A DNA stretch of 64,000 nucleotides, from positions 1,860,001 to 1,924,000 of the forward strand of contig NZ_LGIW01000015.1 of the NCBI RefSeq assembly GCF_001275385.1. The letters are read 5' to 3'. Under the pieces are notes generated by a model that worked only from the letters and a program-made list of their open reading frames with translations, searched no databases and was not told where the DNA came from. The stretch's first letter is position 1. Each line of letters starts with the position of its first letter. Position numbers and translations under genes: made by a program. Source of the stretch: Exiguobacterium sp. BMC-KP. Lineage in GTDB: Bacteria > Bacillota > Bacilli > Exiguobacteriales > Exiguobacteriaceae. Positions 35,719 through 42,808 of the stretch are shown piece after piece.

Positions 35719-36264
35719 TTATAAGTATGAGTCGGTCGCAGTCACAAGGACCTTCGTCTCTTGTGTGGACTCATTGCGTAGTTGATGGATTTCTGAAGCT
35801 TTATAGTAAAGTGTCTCCCCTTGTTTTGCTACGAAAGACTGACGACCAAGCATCAGCGTGACGGTTCCTGCAAGCACATAGACGAATGTCTCAGCACCCG
35901 ACGGTTCGTATGTCTTGAAGGCTCCACCTGGCGCGAGTGTCAGCAGGACCGGTTCCATCTCTTTTTCGTTCGATTCTGGAATCAGCCATGTGACATGGTA
36001 TCCTTGCGCTTCATCTGCATACGTCGTGACATCTTCTTCTCCGTAAACAACTTTTTGATTGAGTGTGTCCTCATCAAAGAAATCTTTTGGTGAAATGCCA
36101 AGGACTTCAAGGAGGTGAAACAGCGTCTCGATCGACGGTGAACTGATTTCCCGTTCGAGTTGCGAGATATACCCTTTACTCAGGTCTGTTCTTTCCCCTA
36201 GTTCCTCTTGGGTCAATCCCTTTTGAAGACGGAGGTTTTTGATTTTTTGACCGATTGAGTACAA
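35719..36264 (-). CDS. HTH-cupin transcriptional regulator of the pot operon
   Basis: Repressor-like protein of 181 aa with an N-terminal XRE helix-turn-helix ([36 protein letters not shown], about residues 3-60) and a C-terminal cupin (about 105-175; [20 protein letters not shown]). This is the PuuR-like architecture often placed before potABCD, where the cupin is thought to sense polyamines or a derivative. The start is TTG at 36262-36264: AGGAGG lies exactly seven bases upstream, whereas an in-frame ATG six codons earlier would put that site inside the coding region. Leads the operon, so it probably represses itself and the transporter. Confidence 0.9.
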   Translation of the reverse strand: MYSIGQKIKNLRLQKGLTQEELGERTDLSKGYISQLEREISSPSIETLFHLLEVLGISPKDFFDEDTLNQKVVYGEEDVTTYADEAQGYHVTWLIPESNEKEMEPVLLTLAPGGAFKTYEPSGAETFVYVLAGTVTLMLGRQSFVAKQGETLYYKASEIHQLRNESTQETKVLVTATDSYL

Positions 36265-36290
36265 TCGACGTCCTCCTCTCATCTGCCTAG

Positions 36291-36321
36291 TTTAGTATAA
36301 GATGACTAAAAGTTTACTAAT
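36291..36321 (-). promoter_or_regulatory. pot operon promoter region with inverted repeat
   Basis: TTTAGT (36291-36296) and ACTAAA (36305-36310) form a perfect inverted repeat with 8-base spacer; the minus-strand -10 TATACT (36294-36299) lies within it. A further GTTTACTAATC follows. It is the likely operator for the HTH-cupin regulator. The -35 is poor. Confidence 0.5.
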
Positions 36322-36388
36322 CACGTACCGATTATAGCGTATTTTATTATTTAATCAACTAAAACGTTCGATATTTTTTAATGTTCAT

Positions 36389-36417
36389 TTGACAGCAAGA
36401 ACGCTTACACCTACAAT
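36389..36417 (+). promoter_or_regulatory. Sigma-A promoter of the degV gene
   Basis: TTGACA, exactly 17 bases, TACAAT, about 35 bases before the start codon. Near consensus. Confidence 0.8.
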
Positions 36418-36451
36418 TATTATCAGGTACTAATTTAAGGAGGAACTTGTT

Positions 36452-37297
36452 ATGCGGATCGCTTGGATCACTGATAGTACAACGATTTTACCGGATACGA
36501 TCGCTCAGCGTGATGATCTTTCGGTTGTCCCTTTACTCGTCATGAAGGATGGAGAAAGTTTCATTGATGGTGTCGATGTGGATGCAGAAACCGTTTATAG
36601 CTGGATTGATGCAAAACACAAAGTGACAACGAGCCAACCTTCGATCGGTAGTTTCACGGAACACTATGAACGATTAAAAGAAGAATATGATGTCGGTTTT
36701 GCTGTTCACTTATCAAGTGAGCTGAGTGGAACGTATAGCGCTTCCGTCCAAGGTGCAGAGATTGCTGGTTTCCGCTTGATTGCGATTGATTCCCGTTGTG
36801 GGATTTACCCGGCTGGTCAACTTCTTGCGGAAGCCATTGAACTCGTCGAAGCCGGACATTCGATCGAATCTGTCGAACAGATCATTCTTGAGCGTCGTTT
36901 CGACCATCATATCGAGTTCACTGTTGCGAATCTCGATCAATTACAAGCCGGTGGACGCATCTCTTCTACAAAAGCATTCGTCGGCAACTTGTTGCAGCTT
37001 CGTCCGTTGTTCCACTTCGAGGAAGGAAAGATCGTTCCCTATCAAACCGTTCGGACGTTCAAGAAAGCCCATTCGAAGATTTTCGATCACCTCGTCACGA
37101 TCATTGAACGAGGACAGGTGACAGACATCTCCTTGTTCCACGCGACAGCCTATGAACTCGCACTGGAATGGAAACAACGCCTTGAATCGCAGTTTGATGT
37201 GCGTGTCCGCATTGATGATTTAACGCCCGTTCTCGGTTCGCATACAGGAAACCCAGCCATTGGCATGTCCTTTTTAAATCCAACGAGCCGACCGTGA
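36452..37297 (+). CDS. DegV-family fatty-acid-binding protein
   Basis: Cytosolic DegV protein, 281 aa; in characterised Firmicutes homologues (FakB) the fold carries a fatty acid for phosphorylation by the kinase FakA. Motifs: ITDSTTILP at the N-terminus, KVTTSQPSIGSFTEHY, HLSSELSGTYSASVQGAE and IDSRCG, which line the lipid carboxylate site. No fakA-like gene is nearby, so a FakB role is by family only. AAGGAGG before the ATG and a consensus promoter upstream. Confidence 0.92.
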   Translation: MRIAWITDSTTILPDTIAQRDDLSVVPLLVMKDGESFIDGVDVDAETVYSWIDAKHKVTTSQPSIGSFTEHYERLKEEYDVGFAVHLSSELSGTYSASVQGAEIAGFRLIAIDSRCGIYPAGQLLAEAIELVEAGHSIESVEQIILERRFDHHIEFTVANLDQLQAGGRISSTKAFVGNLLQLRPLFHFEEGKIVPYQTVRTFKKAHSKIFDHLVTIIERGQVTDISLFHATAYELALEWKQRLESQFDVRVRIDDLTPVLGSHTGNPAIGMSFLNPTSRP

Positions 37298-37323
37298 TGA
37301 CTAATGAAAATGATTTTTGGGTA

Positions 37324-37354
37324 AACCTTCTTTAGAGAATAAAGGAGGTTTTTT
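37324..37354 (+). terminator. Terminator-like hairpin that contains the next gene's Shine-Dalgarno
   Basis: AACCTTCTTTA/TAAAGGAGGTT stem with loop GAGAA followed by TTTTTTG. The 3' arm holds AAAGGAGG (37341-37348), eight bases before the TTG start at 37357. It may end degV transcripts or gate translation of the downstream gene. Confidence 0.7.
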
Positions 37355-37356
37355 GT

Positions 37357-38088
37357 TTGAAAAATAATAAATGGATTTGGCTCAACTGGGTCGGCTTCAT
37401 CTTCACGATTGCCGTGAATGCCCTTGATGGTGGAAAGACAGGACGGATTTCCGACTCGATCATCACACTGTTCAAACCTGCCGGGTATGCGTTCTCAATT
37501 TGGGGATTGATTTATACGGTATTACTCATTTGGTTGATTTTGCAATCGATTCCGAAATTCAAGGAACATGAACTCGCGAAAAAAATTGGACCGTGGTTCT
37601 TGATCAGTTGTCTGTTCAATGCCGGTTGGATCGTTTCGTTCACATTCGAACTGTTTGTCGTCTCAGTCGTCGTCATTGTCGGTCTATTGCTATCATTGAT
37701 CGTCATCTATTCAAAAATCGATCGTGAGACGAAAGGGTTACGTTTCAAATTACCATTTTCGCTGTATCTCGGCTGGGTATCGGTCGCAACAATTGCGGAC
37801 ATCTTCTTAACGATCAACGCAGAAGGTGTGACATCTTGGCTCGGAATCGGAGATGCTGGTTGGACGATGATTATGCTCGTTGTTGGTGTCGTCGTCGCTC
37901 TTCTCTTCATGTTCGCTAACCGTGATCCGATTTATCCGCTCGTCTTCGTTTGGGCGTATATCGCAATCAATTTCGAGTCCGACAATGGTCTCGTCGATAC
38001 GACCGTTCTCGGGAGTGTCGTCTTGTTGCTTGCCGGTTATATCTTCCTTCTCGTTCGGATGCGTCGCCAAGTCAGCGTGAGCAAGTGA
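37357..38088 (+). CDS. TspO/MBR-like tryptophan-rich membrane protein
   Basis: Integral membrane protein of 243 aa with about seven TM helices, longer than classical five-helix TspO (about 160 aa). The hallmark FKPAGYAFSIWGLIY (~39-53) and SCLFNAGWIVSF, plus PFSLYLGWVSVATIAD, place it in the TspO-related tryptophan-rich family. Ligand unknown; TspO relatives bind porphyrins and sterols. The start is TTG at 37357-37359, fixed by AAAGGAGG eight bases upstream that is itself part of a hairpin. Confidence 0.82.
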   Translation: MKNNKWIWLNWVGFIFTIAVNALDGGKTGRISDSIITLFKPAGYAFSIWGLIYTVLLIWLILQSIPKFKEHELAKKIGPWFLISCLFNAGWIVSFTFELFVVSVVVIVGLLLSLIVIYSKIDRETKGLRFKLPFSLYLGWVSVATIADIFLTINAEGVTSWLGIGDAGWTMIMLVVGVVVALLFMFANRDPIYPLVFVWAYIAINFESDNGLVDTTVLGSVVLLLAGYIFLLVRMRRQVSVSK

Positions 38089-38139
38089 CGTTATTTTCTG
38101 CTTCAAACGGCGTATACTAGAGGAAAGGAGTGAATGACT

Positions 38140-38487
38140 ATGAACATCACATTTACACCACCCGCTCAGGAACGGGTTCGCCAATTACGCGGTGAAGTAT
38201 CCGGCCAACTACACCTCTACTATGATACAGAGGGTTGCGGTTGCGGAAACTCTGGTATTTTCAGCATTCGTATCGTCGATGAAGCGACACCGGAAGACAT
38301 GACGATCGACTCGAACGTCGGTCCCGTCCTCGTCAAACGGTGGTCGAGCCATTTCCTCGATCAAGAAATGACGCTTGATTACAATGCAGAGAAAAAAGCC
38401 CTCATTTTAAAAAGTGATGGTCAATACTTCAATACGAATGTTCTCGTGACGGATCAGACAGGCTGTGTCCTAGCGGTTCGTTCATAA
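38140..38487 (+). CDS. yqkB: HesB-like iron-sulfur-type protein, YqkB family
   Basis: 115-residue cytosolic protein of the HesB/IscA-like superfamily resembling Bacillus YqkB: MNITFTPPAQERVRQLRG, then YDTEGCGCGNSGIFSIRIVDE with a Cys-Gly-Cys-Gly cluster, and a second Cys near the end (QTGCVLAV). The Cys positions differ from IscA, so Fe-S scaffolding is plausible but not shown. The ATG at 38140 is preferred over one two codons earlier because AAAGGAG is nine bases away. Terminator follows. Confidence 0.85.
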   Translation: MNITFTPPAQERVRQLRGEVSGQLHLYYDTEGCGCGNSGIFSIRIVDEATPEDMTIDSNVGPVLVKRWSSHFLDQEMTLDYNAEKKALILKSDGQYFNTNVLVTDQTGCVLAVRS

Positions 38488-38491
38488 ACAC

Positions 38492-38691
38492 AGATGAAAA
38501 AGGCAACTTCCATCGTGGAAGTTGCCTTTGTTTGTGTTCGAACAGACAGTTGCTGCGTTGAAAGCTAAATTGCCTGAGTATGATTAAATGTACTGGATGT
38601 CTGTCTGCATCGTGCACGAGCTGGTGAAAACCCAGCGCTTTGCGTCCCCCCAGACGTCGCATGCATCGTCCTCGCATGCTTATCTAGTATA
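38492..38691 (-). ncRNA. Candidate structured RNA between convergent genes
   Basis: The 230-base gap between yqkB and the MHYT gene holds no credible ORF. On the minus strand a TATACT -10 (38686-38691) and the terminator at 38497 would delimit a ~190-base RNA. It contains GGGGACGCAAAGC (38637-38649), a core string of c-di-GMP-I (GEMM) riboswitches, followed by a GCTGG/CCAGC hairpin; but the usual GGCAAA strand and P2 hairpin are not visible. CAGACAG/CTGTCTG (38543/38601) can also pair. Identity unknown; it may be a degenerate aptamer or an sRNA. Confidence 0.3.
38497..38530. terminator. Bidirectional terminator after yqkB
   Basis: AAGGCAACTTCC/GGAAGTTGCCTT stem with A-run and T-run flanks. 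On the minus strand it has a TTTTT tail and could end a transcript coming from 38.69 kb. Confidence 0.9.
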
Positions 38692-38717
38692 CGAATGGAA
38701 GTCGTATTTGGATTGCC

Positions 38718-40760
38718 TTATCCGACATTCAGAACGGTATCTTCAATCGTTTGCTGATCTAGATCCTTGACGTGCATCGGTCTACTATAATAGTAACCTT
38801 GTCCATAATCACAACCGAGACGTTTCAAGAAGAGATGCTGTTCAAGCGTCTCGACACCTTCCGCAACAACTTCGATTCCAAGACTTTTTGCGAGTTGGAT
38901 GATCATTTCCGTAATCGCCGTTCCTCGTTCGTCATGCGGTACTTCATCGATGAACGACTTGTCGATCTTTAAGATATCAATCGGCAAATGCTTCAGGTGC
39001 GTGAGCGACGATAGACCGGTCCCGAAATCATCGAGGGCAATCGTCAGACTGAGTTGTTTCAGTTCACCCAGCATTGTCATCGCTCGGTCAAGGTTCTCCA
39101 TGACGGACGTTTCGGTGATTTCGAGCTGTAGTTGCAATTCGCTTCCATTCTTCAAAGAATGATGAACGATTTCTTTAATCATTAAATTATGCGACTCCGA
39201 CCGGAAGTGCATCGCCGATAAGTTGACAGAAACTTGGCGAATGAAATAATCTTCCTTCTTCCAAATTTCCATCTGAGCAACCGTCTCTTTTAGTACCCAC
39301 TCGGTTAAACGGTGAATCAGACTATACTTCTCAGCGAGTGGAATGAATTCGGCTGGTGAGATGAAACCGAACTTCGGATGATTCCAGCGAATCAAGACTT
39401 CTGCCTGATCAACTTTTCCTGTTGCGAGTGCAATCTTTGGTTGATAGACGAGGGCGAACTCGTTAAAATCGGTCATTGCCCGACGTAAAGAACCGACGAT
39501 CAATTGCTCTCTTTTATCAGAATGCAAGGAGTCATCATACACGATGAATCGATCTCTTCCTTCGTTTTTGCCGACCCGGAGGGCACTTTCCATTTGGCCA
39601 ATTCGCATTTCTAACGTTTCTCCCATATCCGGTAGGATGACCCCCATCGTTGCTGTCAAATGGATTGGTTGATCATCTAAGTGAATCGGTTGTCGAATGT
39701 CTTCTAAAATTCGTTCGAAAGTAAGAAGTAATTCATCAGTTGGTACTTTTTTGATAAGAAAAAACTGCGTTCCATTATAACGAATACATGCTTCATCTTC
39801 TGATAAGGACGCACGCATTCGATCTGCAAACTCACGAATAACGGCATCTCCTTTATCAAAACCAAACGTATCGTTGACCCATTTGTATCCGTCAAGATCG
39901 AGTATAGCCATCGCCATCTCGTCTTTAGACTTTCCGTAATGCGTATCAACCTTTATCATGTGATGATCTAACCATCTCCGATTATGCAAGCCGGTTAAAT
40001 GATCGGTATATGCCATCATTTGTAAAGCACGTCGTTCTAAATGAATATAGAGTCCTGCGATGAAGATTAGAATTAAAAATACAGGAATTGCTACATCGTT
40101 TAAAATATTCGATGTAATCGGACTATCTCCAATACGTCCTGCTTGATCGACCGGGATACAAAAAGAGGTTCCAAGCATACCAACGTAATGCATCGAAGAG
40201 ATAGCAAAGCCCATTACGATTGCAATGGGAATAAGAATTCTTTTTTTATCAACATGTCGTAAACGATGTAAAAGTAATAGTGCAATGTACGCTACAGTAA
40301 TTGCGATGAGAATAGATAAGGCAAACAAACCCTTTTCATAACGAATCGCGCCACCGAAATCCATTGCCATCATCCCAAGATAATGCATCATCGCAATACC
40401 TACGCCCATCAAAGAACCTGCTAAAATGACTTTGTTTCGTGTAATCGTTGATGAGTAGAGCAGATAAAAGGCGATGAAGGCAGATAAAATAGCTGGAATA
40501 ACGGATAAAAACATTAAAATCCAGTCATAACGAACAGTGACAGATAAAGCGAAAGCACCCATACCGACAAAATGCATTCCCCAAATCGATAGTCCCATCG
40601 TCAAAGAAGATAAGAATAACGCTCGTTTCTTTAAAGAAGTTGCCTTAGCCAACCGTCGATTTAATTCAAGCGATCCATACGATCCAATGATCGCGACGAG
40701 TACCGACAGTACAACTAAGCCCACTTCATAGTGCTTCGTTAAAATAATCCATTCATTCAT
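38718..40760 (-). CDS. MHYT-GGDEF(degenerate)-EAL c-di-GMP phosphodiesterase
   Basis: Membrane protein of 680 aa. Residues ~10-240 are an MHYT sensor with seven TM helices and three MHYT-like motifs (GMHFVGM 61-67, MMHYLGM 124-130, SMHYVGM 189-195), proposed to bind copper and sense O2, CO or NO. The GGDEF-fold domain (~248-410) keeps DLDGYKWVND but its active-site motif is NGTQF (329-333), so it should not make c-di-GMP. The EAL domain (~420-670) has EVLIRW (Glu454 kept), DDFGTGLSSL and KIDKSF and looks active. Bacillus YkoW is similar but also has PAS. AAGGAG upstream; a sigma-D-like promoter precedes it. Confidence 0.93.
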   Translation of the reverse strand: MNEWIILTKHYEVGLVVLSVLVAIIGSYGSLELNRRLAKATSLKKRALFLSSLTMGLSIWGMHFVGMGAFALSVTVRYDWILMFLSVIPAILSAFIAFYLLYSSTITRNKVILAGSLMGVGIAMMHYLGMMAMDFGGAIRYEKGLFALSILIAITVAYIALLLLHRLRHVDKKRILIPIAIVMGFAISSMHYVGMLGTSFCIPVDQAGRIGDSPITSNILNDVAIPVFLILIFIAGLYIHLERRALQMMAYTDHLTGLHNRRWLDHHMIKVDTHYGKSKDEMAMAILDLDGYKWVNDTFGFDKGDAVIREFADRMRASLSEDEACIRYNGTQFFLIKKVPTDELLLTFERILEDIRQPIHLDDQPIHLTATMGVILPDMGETLEMRIGQMESALRVGKNEGRDRFIVYDDSLHSDKREQLIVGSLRRAMTDFNEFALVYQPKIALATGKVDQAEVLIRWNHPKFGFISPAEFIPLAEKYSLIHRLTEWVLKETVAQMEIWKKEDYFIRQVSVNLSAMHFRSESHNLMIKEIVHHSLKNGSELQLQLEITETSVMENLDRAMTMLGELKQLSLTIALDDFGTGLSSLTHLKHLPIDILKIDKSFIDEVPHDERGTAITEMIIQLAKSLGIEVVAEGVETLEQHLFLKRLGCDYGQGYYYSRPMHVKDLDQQTIEDTVLNVG

Positions 40761-40799
40761 TGTATGTGGCCTCTCCTTACAGAACTGACTTTCTTCTTA

Positions 40800-40826
40800 G
40801 TATCGACGGTTATGAAGTATATTTTC
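40800..40826 (-). promoter_or_regulatory. Sigma-D-like promoter of the MHYT gene
   Basis: Minus strand: GAAA, 15 bases, GTCGATAC (consensus TAAA-N15-GCCGATAT). About 40 bases before the start codon. Confidence 0.4.
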
Positions 40827-40903
40827 AGTCGAAACTTGCATTTCATGTGATTTTATTGATATTTTCTATTTTTTAGTCCTTTTTTTCTTAGTGTAAAACG
40901 CAC

Positions 40904-40936
40904 AAAAAAAACGAATTCGCCATAGACGAATCCGTT
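40904..40936 (-). terminator. Intrinsic terminator after the anti-sigma gene
   Basis: Minus strand: AACGGATTCG/CGAATTCGTT stem with one mismatch, then a T-run. Confidence 0.85.
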
Positions 40937-40949
40937 TATATTTTTTAAA

Positions 40950-41687
40950 TTAGAGTGCAACTGATGCCACGATTTCTCCCGTAGGTTTCGCTAAATCCGG
41001 CTCTGGTTCGACAGTAATCGCTACCGCATCGACGTCACCGTTCCCTTTGAGTGGAAATACCGCTGCTGCTTCGCCGTCTTTTTCAATGATACCATTCGCA
41101 GTCGGTGTTTCACCTTTGATGGTCCATAATTGATACAGTTCTCCTTCTTTCAAAGGAGGTAGATCTTTCAATTGAACGAGCATATACGATTTATCATTTT
41201 GTGTGAACACCATACTAGACCCTTTGATCGATTCGTTACTTTCAAAGTTTCCCATTCCTTTAATTTCATCCATCGCTAGTGTTTCCGGGGTATCTGTACT
41301 TTCTTCTTGCGACAGGAAGTAGGCGTTCGCACCAAGTGAAAGAATAAGGGCGGCAGCAATACTCATCAACCAGCCGAGTGGGACACTCTTTTTCTTCGTT
41401 TGTTGCTGACGTGCTTGTTTGATGTCTACTGGAGTAGTCATCGGTTCTTCCTTAGGAGACTCCGTCTCTGCTGAACCAAGAACTTCTCCAAGAATACGTG
41501 CTTTCATTCCTACAGGAACAGGACGCTCCGGAAGCGATTCAGCGATGGGAAGCATGAGTTCTTCCATTTCTAAAAGCGCTTCGCGACATTCTTCGCACGT
41601 CGCAAGATGCGCTTCGAACGCGTCGCGATCTGCTGAAGAGAGTATTCCATTGAAGTAATTGATCAAGTCATGACAACGTTCTTCCAT
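40950..41687 (-). CDS. Anti-sigma factor (zinc-finger, RskA-type)
   Basis: Membrane anti-sigma factor of 245 aa. The N-terminal ZAS domain shows His27-x3-Cys31-x2-Cys34 (HLATCEEC); one TM helix lies at about 97-118 (LGWLMSIAAALILSLGANAYFL). The extracellular part resembles the RskA/anti-sigma-K domain (LVQLKDLPPLKEGELYQLWTIKGE...VDAVAITVEPEPDLAKP). It should hold the partner ECF sigma factor until a signal removes it. The ATG at 41685-41687 has GGGAGGG upstream and overlaps the sigma gene by 20 bases, so the pair is translationally coupled. Confidence 0.92.
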   Translation of the reverse strand: MEERCHDLINYFNGILSSADRDAFEAHLATCEECREALLEMEELMLPIAESLPERPVPVGMKARILGEVLGSAETESPKEEPMTTPVDIKQARQQQTKKKSVPLGWLMSIAAALILSLGANAYFLSQEESTDTPETLAMDEIKGMGNFESNESIKGSSMVFTQNDKSYMLVQLKDLPPLKEGELYQLWTIKGETPTANGIIEKDGEAAAVFPLKGNGDVDAVAITVEPEPDLAKPTGEIVASVAL

Positions 41688-42231
41688 CTCGTTCCCTCCC
41701 ATCTAATCGTTTTCTTAATGCTTGAATCGCACTTCTGATACGTGTCTTGACTGTTCCGAGTGGTAAGTCAAGTTGATCTGCGATTTGTTGTTGAGTTAGT
41801 CCTTGGAAATAGACTAGCTCGATCAAATCCTGTTGTTCCGATTTTAGTTCGCTTACGGCATCACGCACTTCCGCTGCAGTTTCTCGTTGCATGACGGTCC
41901 GCTCAACAGGTTCATCATATCCGCCATCTCGTTCTTCAACTTCAATCGTCGGTTGTCGTTTTTCACGACGTAGACAATCAAGAGCCGCGTTACGTGTAAT
42001 CGTTAAAATCCAAGATGAAAACTTTCCTTTTTGTGTATCAAAATCAACACGACCATTCCAAACTTTCATCCATACTTCTTGAATGACTTCTTCGGACAAT
42101 CGATCATTATTCGTAAAGCGATAGGCGAATGAAAACAACAATCGCTCGTACTTCTCATACAAAGTCTCGAGTGCCTGTTCATCACCGCTACGCATCAGAT
42201 GATAAAGCGATTCATCGGATTGAGTATGCAT
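41668..42231 (-). CDS. ECF-type RNA polymerase sigma factor (SigK-like)
   Basis: Alternative sigma factor of the extracytoplasmic-function class, 187 aa. Region 2 (ALETLYEKYERLLFSFAYRFTNN... EEVIQEVWMKVWN...GKFSSWILTITRNAALDCLRREKR) and region 4 (LIELVYFQGLTQQQIADQLDLPLGTVKTRIRSAIQALRKRL) are intact. Its gene overlaps that of the RskA-type anti-sigma factor, marking an ECF19-like module; in such systems the target genes are often redox or membrane functions, but the targets here are unknown. AGGAGGAGG lies before the ATG. Confidence 0.94.
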   Translation of the reverse strand: MHTQSDESLYHLMRSGDEQALETLYEKYERLLFSFAYRFTNNDRLSEEVIQEVWMKVWNGRVDFDTQKGKFSSWILTITRNAALDCLRREKRQPTIEVEERDGGYDEPVERTVMQRETAAEVRDAVSELKSEQQDLIELVYFQGLTQQQIADQLDLPLGTVKTRIRSAIQALRKRLDGRERDGRTLS

Positions 42232-42266
42232 CCTTTTCCTCCTCCTGATATCAGCTTCATCATATA

Positions 42267-42294
42267 GTATACGAGAGCTAACACCAAATCGTTT
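42267..42294 (-). promoter_or_regulatory. Possible ECF autoregulatory promoter
   Basis: Minus strand: AAAAC, 17 bases, CGTATA, similar to the AAC / CGT elements of ECF promoters. TATACT in the same place could alternatively be a sigma-A -10. Confidence 0.35.
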
Positions 42295-42380
42295 TAATTT
42301 TCATCAATTTTCTAAGTAAATTCTCCACCACATCCATATTCCCTGATTTCAAGAAAATTATAGCTTAAAATTCGATAGAA

Positions 42381-42421
42381 TTGACAGTAATACCGTTATG
42401 GGCATAGCATAAAGGTATTAC
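42381..42421 (+). promoter_or_regulatory. cstR promoter/operator
   Basis: TTGACA (42381-42386) with a -10-like TAGCAT 18 bases on (42405-42410). The spacer begins with GTAATACC (42387-42394), repeated inverted as GGTATTAC (42414-42421) after the -10: perfect 8-base arms flanking the promoter core. The ATACC/GGTAT arms resemble CsoR/CstR-type operators, so autorepression is likely. Confidence 0.6.
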
Positions 42422-42458
42422 TCAGACGTTAGTTCTACTATGAAACGGAGGAACACAA

Positions 42459-42722
42459 ATGGATTATGATCGCAAAATGAAGAATCGCGTCAGCCGAATC
42501 GAAGGGCAATTACGTGGTATCCTTCGCATGATGGAAGAAGGGCAAGACTGTCGGGATGTTATCACTCAACTTTCCGCTGCTCGCTCCGCGATTGATCGTA
42601 CGATTGGTGTCGTCGTAAGTTCCAATTTAATTGAATGCGTGAAAGAAGCAGAACAAAATGGTGACGGGCAGACAGAAGAGCTTGTGAAGGAAGCTGTAAA
42701 TCTTCTGGTTAAAAGTCGCTAA
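42459..42722 (+). CDS. cstR: CstR-like persulfide-sensing repressor (CsoR family)
   Basis: Small all-helical CsoR-family repressor, 87 aa. Cys31 (GQDCRDV) and Cys60 (SSNLIECVKEAE) match the two sulfur-reactive cysteines of Staphylococcus CstR in position, and the copper-ligand His of CsoR (four residues before the second Cys) is Asn here. That favours a sensor of hydrogen sulfide/polysulfide over Cu(I). The first residues (MDYDRKMKNRVSRIEGQLRGILRMMEEG) and the C-terminal EAVNLLVKSR also follow CstR. The usual cst partners (rhodanese fusion, sulfide:quinone reductase, persulfide dioxygenase) are not adjacent; it is transcribed alone and ends in a shared terminator. Confidence 0.88.
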   Translation: MDYDRKMKNRVSRIEGQLRGILRMMEEGQDCRDVITQLSAARSAIDRTIGVVVSSNLIECVKEAEQNGDGQTEELVKEAVNLLVKSR

Positions 42723-42764
42723 TTCGTATAGACAATCAGTCAGAATAGTTTATATCTCAACTCG

Positions 42765-42803
42765 AAAAAGGGATCAGATTCAATGGAATCCGAACCCTTT
42801 TTT
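42765..42803. terminator. Bidirectional terminator between cstR and the glycosidase gene
   Basis: AAGGG-TC-GATTC/GAATC-GA-CCCTT hairpin with A-run on the left and TTTTTT on the right; convergent genes. Confidence 0.85.
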
Positions 42804-42808
42804 ACTTT

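Noticed and set aside
38637-38649. Calling the 38.6 kb element a functional c-di-GMP riboswitch
   Set aside because: Only the GGGGACGCAAAGC string and a following hairpin match. The paired GGCAAA strand and tetraloop hairpin are lacking, and no gene follows on that strand. Reported as a candidate only.
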